DNA of 64,000 bases from Psychrobacillus sp. NEAU-3TGS (GCF_029955155.1 NZ_JAPNOZ010000010.1:1-64000), one strand, 5' to 3'; counted from the first letter of the stretch, positions 1-8,958 are shown. Notes: generated by a model from the sequence alone, not told the origin. A program made the numbers and translations.

Positions 1-157
1 CTCACTTTGTTTTGCTGGCATCATCATTAAATGATGTCAAAAAAATGTATTGCTATCAAGCTAACCGAGGTTAGTCTTTCAAGCTGTATGTCTTAACGTT
101 TTGCATGTTCAGTTTTCAATGTTCATTTTTCGTAACCGATTATTCAGGGCAACTTTT
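1..157 (-). other. Probable rRNA operon leader with boxA-like sequence
   Basis: Read on the minus strand, about 90-127 contains TGAACATTGAAAACTGAAC followed by GCAAAACGTTAAGAC. This is the signature of Bacillales rRNA leaders and spacers (boxA and processing region). A small CATCAT/ATGATG hairpin lies at about 23-37. No 16S sequence is visible, so the operon body, if present, begins left of the window. The assignment is from pattern memory, not from a search. Confidence 0.5.
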
Positions 158-190
158 ATATGATAACAAGTTCAGTTGTCGTTGTCAACA
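158..190 (-). promoter_or_regulatory. Strong sigma-A promoter, probably rRNA operon P2
   Basis: On the minus strand a perfect -35 TTGACA (183-188) is followed, after exactly 17 bases, by a -10 TATCAT (160-165). The DNA upstream of the -35 is AT-rich, as in an UP element. A second -10 TATAAT lies at 258-263, about 98 bases upstream, with only a weak -35, giving the tandem P1/P2 layout typical of Bacillus rRNA operons. Transcription would run leftward out of the window. The rRNA assignment rests on the boxA-like leader just downstream. Confidence 0.65.
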
Positions 191-342
191 AATTTTAATG
201 TCGTTTTTAAAAATTAGTAATTAAAACGACAGGTGATTATCATACCACCCTCTAAATATTATAGCAAGTTTTTTCTCGAAATTTCTAAAAAAATTTCGAA
301 CAATTGATTTACCGAAAATTATATATAGAAGAAACTCATTTC

Positions 343-1200
343 ATGTATTTCCTCTTACTAAGAAGAGGCCGACCAGATGTTACAGTAACAGAAGAGTTTA
401 AGATCCCCTAAGACCGTGGTAGTTATAAGTACATCTTCAAAATTTAAGATTGGAATTTCTTTTATTTTTCACTCTATGATATCCACATTTATTAAAACCC
501 GAAAAATCTTAGGTGATTCACTAGAGCTTGATGGATATTGTGAGTTACCAAATCAATTAAAAATTGCTTTTGAATATCTAGGAGAGCAACATTATAAATT
601 TAATAAGTACTTTCATGGCAATGCTGATGGATTTATGAAACAAATAATTCTCGACTTAGAAAAAAGGCATCGCTGCAAGGAGTTAAACATTCATTTAATT
701 GAAATCCCCCTACAATCATCCCGAAGAATTAAGTGATTTTATCAAACATGAATTAATTAAGCGTAACATCCCTTATAACGAGAAGATAGAAATTAGTACG
801 GACTTGGTTTACAGATCTAAAAGTAAAATAGCTTATCTGAAATCTCTTGCAAAATTGAATAGCGGCGAACTCCTAACTAACCATTATGAGCATTATTTGA
901 CCAAACTCGACTTCAAGTGCCACAAGGGCCATACTTTCCAACTAAAACCTTATGATTTAGAAGTACTCGGTAAATGGTGTAAACATTGCAACTCTGAGAA
1001 ACGGCGTCAAATACATTTTGAAGAATTACTTAAAATCGTTCATGAAAGAGAAGGAACTTGTTTATCTAATGAGTACATTGATTCAAAAACACCTTTAGTT
1101 TTCCGTTGTAAGGAAGGTCATAAATGGCATACTATACCATACGTAATAAAAAAGGACATTGGTGTACAGATTCAGATATCACGATTCATTTAGTATGATC
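343..1200 (+). pseudogene. Decayed zinc-ribbon / endonuclease-like gene
   Basis: Two overlapping reading frames (416-736 and 699-1193) form one broken protein. The first contains SLELDGYC...LKIAFEYLGEQHY, a nuclease-like block often found before treble-clef repeats. The second has CxxGH (CHKGH) and CKHC, then CKEGHKW, typical of tandem zinc-ribbon repeats. The frames join at a C5 run (706-710) that has one base too many. A second shift in A6 (1148-1153) hides the expected continuation KKGHWC. A short ORF at 343 (RRGRPDV) may be the decayed 5' end. Unlike the other frameshifted genes here it carries several lesions and no good start, so it is probably truly dead. The ancestral function is unclear. 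Confidence 0.55.
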
Positions 1201-1635
1201 TACTGGCATAGATGTGATTATGCTAAGCGATAATAAGAAATTTATGCATAAGTTTATATTTAGATATAAATTTCAATTTTATTGCGATAAATTTGCGACA
1301 AACCAAAAATCCATAAAAAAACACCCCAACCATTTCTGGAAGGAGTGCTCTATAAACCTTGCTATAATAAGCTTTTAAATAAGCCGCCTTTGCCGTATTT
1401 TATTAGAAAGTTTTAAACCACCACTCCTCAAAGTGGGTGTTCGCAAAAGCTATCTTGCATGTCCTTATTGTCAAAAGAGAATAAGGCCTGTCATTCCAGC
1501 TTCTATATAAAACTCCCTGTTACAGCATAAAGGTTAAAACTTAATATCCATACGTACAATGCAGCTCGTATTTATATAATAGACCTATTTCCTGCGAAAA
1601 TCAACGGAAATGATTGCCACAGATTTTACTTTTAA
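1201..1635. other. Non-coding gap with a leftward terminator-like hairpin
   Basis: No supported gene. At about 1315-1350 the minus strand reads CACTCC...GGGGTG followed by a run of T, a plausible rho-independent terminator facing left. A short plus-strand frame near 1420-1510 contains a CPYC motif but has no start or ribosome binding site, so it is not called. Confidence 0.4.
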
Positions 1636-2157
1636 TTAATGTGCATCTGGGAATACTCTTTTTACCGTATCCGAAAACTCTTCAAAAAATCCTTCTACAG
1701 GTTCATTTGCTCTAATTTTCTCGCCGTATTCATTAAATTGTTTAGTGAAATCTGGATTTGTTGTCACGTACACATTATTAAAGTTTGCATTTGCCGCTCT
1801 AGCCTCATCTGCAACTTTATTTTCCAATTCTTCGCTCGCGTCTACCCCATCTTTCAGGTCAACAGCTACATAAGCATTGTTATCTGTTACAAATACACTT
1901 GCACCTTTTACTTCTTCCATTCCTTCGATTTTGTCAGCCACATCATCCGCTAGCTCTACTTTATGACCTTCGTGACCATTTGTATCGTCCGTGTCGGTAT
2001 TAACAGTATCGGTGTCTGTATTGATGTTTGTATCCGTCGCATTATCCGTTGTAGTAGCGTTATTGTCAGCAACATCATCATTTTTGTTATTTGTTCCACA
2101 CGCTGCTAATGATCCAACCAGAAGCATCATCATAGAAATTTGTAGCAATTTGTTCAT
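1636..2157 (-). CDS. YhcN/YlaJ family sporulation lipoprotein
   Basis: 173 aa. The N-terminus is a lipoprotein signal peptide with lipobox LAAC (Cys20). A low-complexity Asp/Asn/Thr linker (about 24-62) follows, then the YhcN/YlaJ domain (about 68-165) with AYVAVDLKDG and a C-terminal alternating helix/strand pattern. In Bacillus, YhcN is a spore inner-membrane lipoprotein and YlaJ is a relative; loss affects germination or outgrowth. The start is set by AAAGGAGG on the minus strand just upstream of ATG. It stands alone, with DUF2071 upstream on the same strand. Family confident; role inferred from relatives. Confidence 0.85.
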   Translation of the reverse strand: MNKLLQISMMMLLVGSLAACGTNNKNDDVADNNATTTDNATDTNINTDTDTVNTDTDDTNGHEGHKVELADDVADKIEGMEEVKGASVFVTDNNAYVAVDLKDGVDASEELENKVADEARAANANFNNVYVTTNPDFTKQFNEYGEKIRANEPVEGFFEEFSDTVKRVFPDAH

Positions 2158-2221
2158 ATTAAATCCTCCTTTTAATCTAATTACTCGAGGATAGTGTGCG
2201 TTGTTTTTTACTATTTATTCA

Positions 2222-2905
2222 TTACTTTTCTAATATTGGAGGGTAAAATCGAGCTTTTTTCATCGTGGAATAATGAGCTATGGGACGCTTCATACTAAAA
2301 TTCTCTTTTAAATAGGGAGCCATTGTATTCTCATAAACAAGCCCATTTACATTTTGCAGTTTCCAAGGAGTATGGGATATCTCTACTCGGAACAATCGTC
2401 CTTTTGTTTTCGTCCATAGACAGTACCTTTCTGTAAGCCAAGTATTGAGCCGAGTGCTTTCCAAAGGTTTAGCGTTCGGTTTGAATGTAGTAAGGATACT
2501 TTCATTTGGGCGTTCGTATTTGCTGTAAAGTAAAAATGTTTTTTTATGTTTTTTAAAACTTATTTTGGCATTACGATACGGTAAAAAACCACCCAGGTTC
2601 GCTAATTCCACAACAAAGGGATGATTAGCATCTAAACTGAAGAAATAAACTCCTTTTTTTCCTTTATAAGTAACGTATGTTCGAATATTTAGTTCTAAAT
2701 AAGATTTGAACCCAGGTAAAGGAGGGATGAATCTTGGGCGATTTCCTTTCACTTGGAAAAATACTACTCCAATCCATGCTTGATGATTATATAAATCCAT
2801 TTCGAGTTCGGCGGGGATATATGTGCGTACTTTCTCAGGAGAAACTGGCCAATGCAGAAATAATACATGATGCCATTCCTGAGTCATGATCCAAGTTTTT
2901 TTCAC
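2222..2905 (-). CDS. DUF2071 (YqjF-like) protein
   Basis: 227 aa, a full-length match to the DUF2071/YqjF pattern. It opens with WIMTQEWHHVLFLHWPV, then the proline-rich PRFIPPLPGFKSYLELNIRTYV block and KKGVYFFSLDA. No signal peptide or membrane segment is apparent, so it is probably cytoplasmic. The family has a beta-rich acetoacetate-decarboxylase-like fold but no established reaction, so none is claimed. A ribosome binding site (AAAGGAGAAAC on the minus strand) precedes ATG. It lies upstream of the YhcN gene and is separated from the VCBS gene by a terminator, so it has its own promoter. Confidence 0.8.
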   Translation of the reverse strand: MKKTWIMTQEWHHVLFLHWPVSPEKVRTYIPAELEMDLYNHQAWIGVVFFQVKGNRPRFIPPLPGFKSYLELNIRTYVTYKGKKGVYFFSLDANHPFVVELANLGGFLPYRNAKISFKKHKKTFLLYSKYERPNESILTTFKPNAKPLESTRLNTWLTERYCLWTKTKGRLFRVEISHTPWKLQNVNGLVYENTMAPYLKENFSMKRPIAHYSTMKKARFYPPILEK

Positions 2906-2973
2906 ATGAAGTTTCTCCTTTCATTTGAGATAACACGCTTATAGTGCCCTATTTTTTATTCCTCAAACCCAAA

Positions 2974-2999
2974 AACCCCTTTCAATTAAAAAAGGGGTT
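2974..2999 (-). terminator. Rho-independent terminator
   Basis: Stem AACCCCTTT (2974-2982) pairs with AAAGGGGTT (2991-2999). On the minus strand it is followed by T-rich sequence. It sits just after the VCBS gene and terminates it. Confidence 0.8.
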
Positions 3000-3012
3000 G
3001 TAACTTGTTCCT

Positions 3013-4463
3013 CTATGCATTTAAATCCTTACCGAATATAGAAACACTTTGTCGATTGACTACAAATTCCTGTCCATCCCATTTCCATTCATTTTGAACG
3101 TATCCCAGTGCATCCGCGTGATATCTACCTGCAATTTCTTGATAAGACAGTAGCTCGTAAGTGCCATCCCTTGCATAATCAACCGGATATAAACCACTAA
3201 TCGGGTCTACCCATCCTTCTATCGGTTCTTTTAGCGTACCGTCCTTATTATAAATTTCCGATAAATACTCTTCTCCTTTGTACATTAAATCTAGTGTGTA
3301 TTCCTTCTTTGGATTCGAGCTATTTACTGTTACTTTATAATGGTCTCGGTAGTTAACTTCATATTTGGAATGCTCATTATATACATCGGTATCAAATATT
3401 TGTTTCATTTCCCCATCTAAAAATGCAAATACATATGCATAAATCGTTCCGCCACTTCCGCCAGTATCGATTACTATTTGTATGTCATCTACATGATTTC
3501 CAGTAAAATCACCGAGAAAAATAGTTGGGTTATATCCCATATTTTCTTTCAAAGGAATACTTTCATACATATTCGTTTTTCCATTTAGTATTACAAGGGT
3601 AATGTTTTTCCAAAGTGGACTTCCCTTTGTCATTTCCCCGGATAAATAGACAGTATCCTGGACTCCATCACCGGTTACATCTCCCATCGCCCAATCTATT
3701 ACAACTGGTCTATCTGAATTTGTTGTCCCCAGGTGATTTAAAATTTCTTGTCTTTTTTCTGTCAGCACTTCTTTTGATGGATAAGGAGTAGAAAAAGATA
3801 GAGCTTTATCAATAGAAGCTAAAGCTTGATCGAGCTCTCCCGCTTTCATTTGAGCATCAGCCAAGTAGTACCAGTAATAAGAATAATCATTTGTTTGTAG
3901 TAGCTTTTCATAATAGGCTGCGACTTTTTTAAAATAATAAGGATAGACATCTTTTGTCTGTACAAGATTATTTTTATCGACCCGATAAACTTCCACTTTA
4001 TAAGCTTCCCCAGTATCATGCGTCCAAATAGCAAATTCATACTTGCCGTCTTTGTTCATATCTTCTACTTCCAACTTACTATAGACGATATCATTTGTAG
4101 GTAACCAGACAAAACCATTATTTGTCCATTGCAGTAAATTTAATTGGGACCATATACTACCTTGTCGCCAACCAATGATTAGCGTATTTATACCAGTATC
4201 TGTGAGTGGTAAGGCTACTAAATCTGAAATACCGTAACCACTTCCACTTAAAATAATTAATGGCTGCCACTGATTGTTTCTGTTTTTTAATATTAAAATA
4301 TAGTTTTCCCTTGATACTGGAACGCCCCGATTAACTCAGCCACCTGATCCCCATCGATATCTGCTACTATCACTGCTGGTTTCTTTTCAGGTTGTTGCAA
4401 TTCTAATATAGTTGCAGTTTGCGGCAAAAATTGCTTAAACATCTTTATATAATCGTTCATCAT
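3013..4463 (-). pseudogene. VCBS/FG-GAP and TPR-containing protein, one-base frameshift
   Basis: The long frame 3013-4074 has no true start; in-frame coding continues upstream to about 4310. There the frame breaks and continues one frame over to ATG 4463, which has the ribosome binding site GAAGGAG. Adding one base to the G3/C3 run at 4308-4310 gives a continuous protein of about 483 aa through DIDGDQVAELIGAFQYQG-ENYILILKN. It contains FG-GAP/VCBS-like calcium-loop repeats (DIDGDQ, DMNKDGKYE, DVTGDGVQD) at both ends and a TPR-like hairpin (YYWYYLADAQMKAGELDQAL) between. No signal peptide is seen. Role unknown. The single lesion and well-kept frame suggest a sequencing error rather than a dead gene. 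Confidence 0.75.
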
Positions 4464-4815
4464 ACACTCCTTCTACACATCATATGCAGAAATTTGGGCA
4501 AATGTGGCCTATTCGTTTAAAAATAAAGTGATTGATCTTTTCATTAGAATTAATGGTACAAATTAGACTTAGCCAAACCATAAAGATACATCTACTAGTA
4601 GAGCAGACACTACTTTCCACCCTTGTATACCAAGATATATAAGGATTTTTGTAACATTTGTAATCAAACTGTAAAGTTCCTCGACAAACCTTTTAGTGGC
4701 AAGGCTTCCTTCCTGTCACATTATCACGTGGAATAATCTACCTAAAAGTAGTCATACTTTTACATGCTAAAATCAGTGCAGTGAAAGCCACCAATAAAAA
4801 TTCAGGAGGGACATA
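4464..4815 (+). promoter_or_regulatory. Upstream region of the NlpC/P60 gene
   Basis: This 350-base divergent gap holds the WalR-type box (annotated separately) and a 20-base inverted repeat: TAAAAGTA (4743-4750), GTCA, TACTTTTA (4755-4762). The repeat lies about 55 bases before the start codon and is operator-like. A sigma-A promoter is not obvious; TAAAAT near 4770 is a weak -10 candidate. No gene is seen. Confidence 0.4.
4659..4675 (+). promoter_or_regulatory. WalR-type binding site
   Basis: TGTAAT-CAAAC-TGTAAA matches the WalR consensus TGTWAH-N5-TGTWAH at every constrained position. A third half-site TGTAAC lies at 4650-4655. WalR of Bacillales controls cell-wall hydrolases, and the downstream gene is one. 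About 140 bases separate the box from the start codon. Confidence 0.55.
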
Positions 4816-5745
4816 ATGAAAAAAAAATTCGTCACAACTACATTATCAGTCGTAATCGGTTTTAGTGCATTAGGGGTTTCTCCTACTGTTATTCATCCAA
4901 TAGAGGCTTCAGCTGCAGCCGTTAATAGTCAGCATAACCAACAAGCAGTAGAAGCAAAGGCCAATCAATTAATTCAAACAGCTAAGAGTTTAATAGGCAA
5001 AGCTACTTATAGTAATACGGTGTACAAGGATACATATCCTTACAAATTTTCATGTGCAAGTTTTCTAATGTACATTTTCGAGAAAAATGGAGTAGACCTT
5101 GGAACGTATAATGAAGATTATATGATGAAACAAGGAACAGCCGTTTCCAGAACTCAACTACAAAAAGGGGATCTTCTTTTCTTTGATAGCAGAGGTGGTA
5201 AAGTGCCAAATCACGTTGCCATGTATATAGGGAACAATAAAGTCATTCACATGGCAGACCCAAAACAAAATATTGTTATTTCAGACTTAAACAGTAAGCC
5301 ATATTATAAAGATAACTATATTACAGCAAGAAGAGTATTACCGACTCTACTTCCTGCAAACCCTGCAACTAAAGGGGATAACATCGTTGCAAAAACGATC
5401 AGTTTAAAGAGTAAGGTGAAGATGGGTAATGTCAATAATGCTGCAGCATTACGTTTCACTGCTACTGGATTTGTGGATTATGTATACAAAGCAAATGGTG
5501 TTAAATTAGGGACAACTAATATGAAAGAACTTATGAAAAAAGGGACAACCGTATCTCGCTCCAACTTAAAGAAAGGTGATTTAATTTTCTTTAACAGTAC
5601 TAAAGGATCTAAAACACCAACTATGGTAGCAATTTACGCGGGTGATCATCGTATCATTATTCCAAATTCAAAGGGAGTTATAACAAGAGTGCTATTTGTT
5701 GATTATTATAATCAGCATTATATAACAGCAAAACGCGTTCTTTAA
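4816..5745 (+). CDS. Secreted NlpC/P60 peptidase with a second, degenerate domain
   Basis: 309 aa. A Sec signal peptide (residues 1 to about 34, ending ASA) marks it as an exported cell-wall hydrolase. The first NlpC/P60 domain (about 50-176) keeps the catalytic set: Cys80 (FSCASF), His133 (NHVAMYIG) and His145 (VIHM). The second (about 192-309) aligns throughout, but the equivalent positions are Ala216, Met270 and Ile282, so it should be inactive and may bind wall peptides. NlpC/P60 enzymes usually cut D-gamma-glutamyl to meso-DAP bonds in stem peptides. No LysM or SH3 domain is present. The start has AGGAGGG seven bases upstream. A WalR-type box lies upstream and a strong terminator follows. 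Confidence 0.88.
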   Translation: MKKKFVTTTLSVVIGFSALGVSPTVIHPIEASAAAVNSQHNQQAVEAKANQLIQTAKSLIGKATYSNTVYKDTYPYKFSCASFLMYIFEKNGVDLGTYNEDYMMKQGTAVSRTQLQKGDLLFFDSRGGKVPNHVAMYIGNNKVIHMADPKQNIVISDLNSKPYYKDNYITARRVLPTLLPANPATKGDNIVAKTISLKSKVKMGNVNNAAALRFTATGFVDYVYKANGVKLGTTNMKELMKKGTTVSRSNLKKGDLIFFNSTKGSKTPTMVAIYAGDHRIIIPNSKGVITRVLFVDYYNQHYITAKRVL

Positions 5746-5760
5746 GTCACTATAATATAA

Positions 5761-5801
5761 GAGGGAAGGAAAGTGGTCCGCCACTTCCCTTCCCTCTTTT
5801 T
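5761..5801 (+). terminator. Rho-independent terminator
   Basis: A 16-base stem (5761-5776 with 5781-5796, one mismatch, loop TCCG) is followed by a run of T. It terminates the NlpC/P60 gene. Confidence 0.9.
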
Positions 5802-5876
5802 CGATATATTAAAAGCTGTGAAAACAAAAGAAGTATTTAATGCGTAGTGCCTGAATGCTTCTATTTTAGCATTCTA

Positions 5877-7271
5877 TTATTTTCTTTTATTTTCTTTCAA
5901 GCTATTGGCAAATTCAATCATAGATCTGCTCGACATAGGACCTTTTATCAATAATATGGAATTTTCGTCAAGGATAGGCTCTAATACATCAATAACACCT
6001 TTGACATCTTTAAAGATATGGACTGTGGCCTCTGTTCCATCTTTCTTTGCTTGGTTTGCTATATCTTCTGCTTTGCTCCCTATTGTGATAAGTGTATGAA
6101 TGTTTCTTTTTGCAACCATACTTCCAATTTCCCGATGATATTTCTTTTCAAAGTTTCCTAATCGCTTAATATCGCCGAGTACAAGGATGACCTTTTTCCC
6201 CTGCCCAATAGAATCTAGCACCTTTAATGCAGCTTCGACAGATGTAGGATTATTTGTCCAAGTATCATCTATAATTGTACTTCCACCTAGTCCATCTGAA
6301 AACTCTAAGTGTCTTGTCATATTTTTATAGGTCGCTAATTGGGAAATGGCTTCATTTATATCCATCCCCATTTCGTTTACAGCTGCGATTGCTGCGAGCG
6401 CGTTATATACTTGATGTTCACCATATCCTGGTATAAATGCATTATATTTTTTATTAGAAATATGAATTTGAAAATTCATTCCATTATTTGCAAATTTTAT
6501 ATTGGATGCTCTAAAATGAGACTTCTCACTTACTCCAAAATAAATTATTTTTCCTTTAAATGATTGTAAAGGAACTTTTTTTGAATTGGCATCATCGGCA
6601 TTTAGTATTAATGTGCCGTTTTTCTTTATACCATCCACTATCTCTGACTTCGCTTTTATATATCCTTCCAGATTTCCACAACCATCTAAATGATGAACTC
6701 CGATATTTGTAATAATTCCGATTGTCGGCTGATAAATATTGCACTGATGTTTTATATTGCCGGTGTTACCCAATCCAAGCTCAAAAACAGCTGCATTTGT
6801 GTTTTCAGCAATACCCATCAAATAAGGTAAAGATTGACGTGGTTCATTTTTGCTGCTAATGGATGCTTGCACATTCCATCTTTTACTTAAAATATGTTTG
6901 ATCATTTCCTTCGTTGTAGTTTTACCACATGTCCCTGTTATTGCAACTACTGGTATTTGAAATAGATTTCTATAGTAGTCCATAAATTTCCAATACGCTT
7001 GTACGAGACTTCTTACTCTTATAACGGTTGTATCCGATAGAGCATTTTTCAATTCTGAGGAAGGCTTATCTGAAATCACAAGAGAAGGTCCCTTATTATT
7101 AATTTCCTGCCAATTAATAGAATCACTCCTGCTTACAAACATTAGCGAATTTCGTTTTGTTAGTTCATGCCGATTATAGTAGATAGCATTACTTACATTC
7201 CAAAGTTCGGAACCACTTATTAGTTCCCCTTGTAATAAATTTCGGATTTCTTTCACGCGTAAAGGTTTCAT
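5877..7271 (-). CDS. MurF-like ATP-dependent Mur ligase, paralog 1
   Basis: 464 aa from ATG 7271, which has GGAGGG five to ten bases upstream; a longer frame to 7373 lacks a ribosome binding site. Mur-ligase order: small N-terminal domain (1 to about 100), central ATPase with P-loop ITGTCGKTTTKE (111-122), FELGLGNTGNI, ITNIGVHHLDGCGNLE, then a C-terminal domain with DDTWTNNP and VLVLGDIKRLG. MurF joins D-Ala-D-Ala to UDP-MurNAc-tripeptide, but housekeeping murF normally sits beside ddl. Here it sits with a close paralog and ATP-grasp ligases, so another acid-amine ligation is more likely. A CATANNNTA box lies 20 bases upstream. Family confident, substrate unknown. Confidence 0.82.
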   Translation of the reverse strand: MKPLRVKEIRNLLQGELISGSELWNVSNAIYYNRHELTKRNSLMFVSRSDSINWQEINNKGPSLVISDKPSSELKNALSDTTVIRVRSLVQAYWKFMDYYRNLFQIPVVAITGTCGKTTTKEMIKHILSKRWNVQASISSKNEPRQSLPYLMGIAENTNAAVFELGLGNTGNIKHQCNIYQPTIGIITNIGVHHLDGCGNLEGYIKAKSEIVDGIKKNGTLILNADDANSKKVPLQSFKGKIIYFGVSEKSHFRASNIKFANNGMNFQIHISNKKYNAFIPGYGEHQVYNALAAIAAVNEMGMDINEAISQLATYKNMTRHLEFSDGLGGSTIIDDTWTNNPTSVEAALKVLDSIGQGKKVILVLGDIKRLGNFEKKYHREIGSMVAKRNIHTLITIGSKAEDIANQAKKDGTEATVHIFKDVKGVIDVLEPILDENSILLIKGPMSSRSMIEFANSLKENKRK

Positions 7272-7290
7272 AGTACCCTCCTTCCCTCTG

Positions 7291-7299
7291 TATAGTATG
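7291..7299 (-). promoter_or_regulatory. Sigma-K-like -10 element
   Basis: On the minus strand this reads CATACTATA, a perfect match to CATANNNTA, the -10 of mother-cell sigma-K promoters. The -35 position has AAT instead of the AC core. The predicted leader would be only about 13 bases. It is taken seriously mainly because similar boxes precede two neighbouring genes of the same cluster. Confidence 0.4.
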
Positions 7300-7415
7300 A
7301 AATCAGTTTTTAGATGATTAGGTATGAAATGTGCATAGTGTTTGTCCATCTTTTTAAATTTATTTATCACCAATATTTCAGAACAGTATTATTAGTAGCT
7401 TGGTGCAGTAATGAA

Positions 7416-8795
7416 TTATTTCTTCTTCCTCAATAATGCAGCTAACTCAATTATAGGTTGGCTGTACATATCTCCCTTAATCAGAACAATTGTATTGGAG
7501 TCTACAATGTTATTTAATAGATTTAAAACGAGGACTTCATTCCTAAATGTGTAGACCGGTGAAGTTAAACCTCTTTTTACAGCATGGTCTGCTATTATGC
7601 TCGCATGCTCTCCTATCGTAATGAGGACATCCACTCCATTTTGATAAATTAAATCTCCTGCCTGTTCATGAATAATATAACCCCATGAACCTAAATCAGT
7701 AATTGTCCCTATGATTGCTACCTTCTTTTTTCCTTTGCCAATTTCATTTAATACTTTTAATGCTGCTTCTAAAGAGGTTGTTGTTATACTCCATGTATCA
7801 TCTATAATTACAGAGTCATTTATACCATCCACCACTTGCAGTTGCTTATTGAACTTCCGAAATGTTTTTAATAGAAAAGCAGCTTCCGGGATAGTTACTC
7901 CCATTTCATAAACAGCCGCAATAGCTGCAAGCGCATTGTAGACTTGATGAACCCCCAGCCCAGGTACATATACTTGATAATTTCTCTTCTTGTGCCTAAC
8001 ACTGAATTCCATACCGTCTTGACAGTACTGAATATTACGAGCTCGAAAATGGCAAGATCTATGAGTCCCAACTTTTATAATTTTCCCTTTAAAGCTACTC
8101 ATATTAATCTTGCTTGTATTGCTATCCTCCGCATTTATTATTAATATACCCGCCGGATTAACAATTTGTAACATCTCCCCTTTTGCCTCAATATAGGCTT
8201 CTAGCGTTTTACAATAATTTAGGTGATGTGCCCCGATATTCGTAATAATCCCTATTGTAGGTTTGAAATATTCTCCTGCTTTTAATACATCCCCTGGTGA
8301 ACCAACAGCCGTTTCAAAAATAGCCGCATCCGTTTCTTCATCTATGCTTAAAAGATACTGCAAATTTGCCGTTCTAGAATTACTAGTAAGACTTGTAGCT
8401 GTAACTATCCTATCTGCCGAAAGAATATGCTTGATCATTTCTTTTGTTGTTGTTTTCCCAGAGGTTCCTGTTATGGCTACCACAGGGATATGAAATAGAC
8501 TGCGATAGTAGTGAACAAATTTCCAATATGCTTCGTCGGCATTCGTTACTTGGATGACAGTTACATTCTCAGGAATTTCATCTTTATTATATTTCCACTC
8601 TGTTGCAAGTACTAAAGGGAAAAACTTTTTAAGGCTTCTCCAGTCGATAATTCTTTTATCTGTAAAAAGTATGGTATTTTGATTTTTTATTTGTTTTAAA
8701 CGGTATGCTCCATATTTTACTAGCACTTCATCAGAACCTTGCACCAACTCACCAGAGATGATTGCTCTTATATTGCCGACTGTATGGGATTTCAT
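7416..8795 (-). CDS. MurF-like ATP-dependent Mur ligase, paralog 2
   Basis: 459 aa from ATG 8795. An in-frame GTG at 8807 lies only one base after the AAAGGAG, too close to use, so ATG is preferred. The protein is collinear with its neighbour at 5877: P-loop ITGTSGKTTTKE (108-119), FETAVGSPGDV, ITNIGAHHLNYCKTLE, DDTWSITTTSLEAALKVL, VAIIGTITDLGSWG. The two share long identical stretches (for example TTTKEMIKHIL and VYNALAAIAAV), so they arose by tandem duplication. They have diverged in the presumed substrate-contact loops. A 144-base gap separates them, with a sigma-K-like box before each, so each may have its own promoter. Likely a cytoplasmic amide ligase; substrate unknown. Confidence 0.82.
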   Translation of the reverse strand: MKSHTVGNIRAIISGELVQGSDEVLVKYGAYRLKQIKNQNTILFTDKRIIDWRSLKKFFPLVLATEWKYNKDEIPENVTVIQVTNADEAYWKFVHYYRSLFHIPVVAITGTSGKTTTKEMIKHILSADRIVTATSLTSNSRTANLQYLLSIDEETDAAIFETAVGSPGDVLKAGEYFKPTIGIITNIGAHHLNYCKTLEAYIEAKGEMLQIVNPAGILIINAEDSNTSKINMSSFKGKIIKVGTHRSCHFRARNIQYCQDGMEFSVRHKKRNYQVYVPGLGVHQVYNALAAIAAVYEMGVTIPEAAFLLKTFRKFNKQLQVVDGINDSVIIDDTWSITTTSLEAALKVLNEIGKGKKKVAIIGTITDLGSWGYIIHEQAGDLIYQNGVDVLITIGEHASIIADHAVKRGLTSPVYTFRNEVLVLNLLNNIVDSNTIVLIKGDMYSQPIIELAALLRKKK

Positions 8796-8821
8796 TAGCT
8801 TATTCACACTCCTTTCCTCTA

Positions 8822-8830
8822 TATAATATG
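8822..8830 (-). promoter_or_regulatory. Sigma-K-like -10 element
   Basis: The minus strand reads CATATTATA, a perfect CATANNNTA. It lies 27 bases upstream of the ATG of the MurF-like gene ending at 7416 and just before its ribosome binding site. No good AC -35 at the expected distance, so this is tentative. Confidence 0.4.
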
Positions 8831-8958
8831 TTTTTAAACGGAAGTTGACTGGATAAATGGAACATAATTGCGTGATACATAACTATGCCAAAGCTAGAAC
8901 ATGTCATAAATATAGAAAGAAACATATTAATGAAAATTTTGAGAAGGGAGTGAGCCGT

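Noticed and set aside
1420-1510. Short frame with a CPYC motif
   Set aside because: No start codon or ribosome binding site; too little to call a gene or gene remnant.
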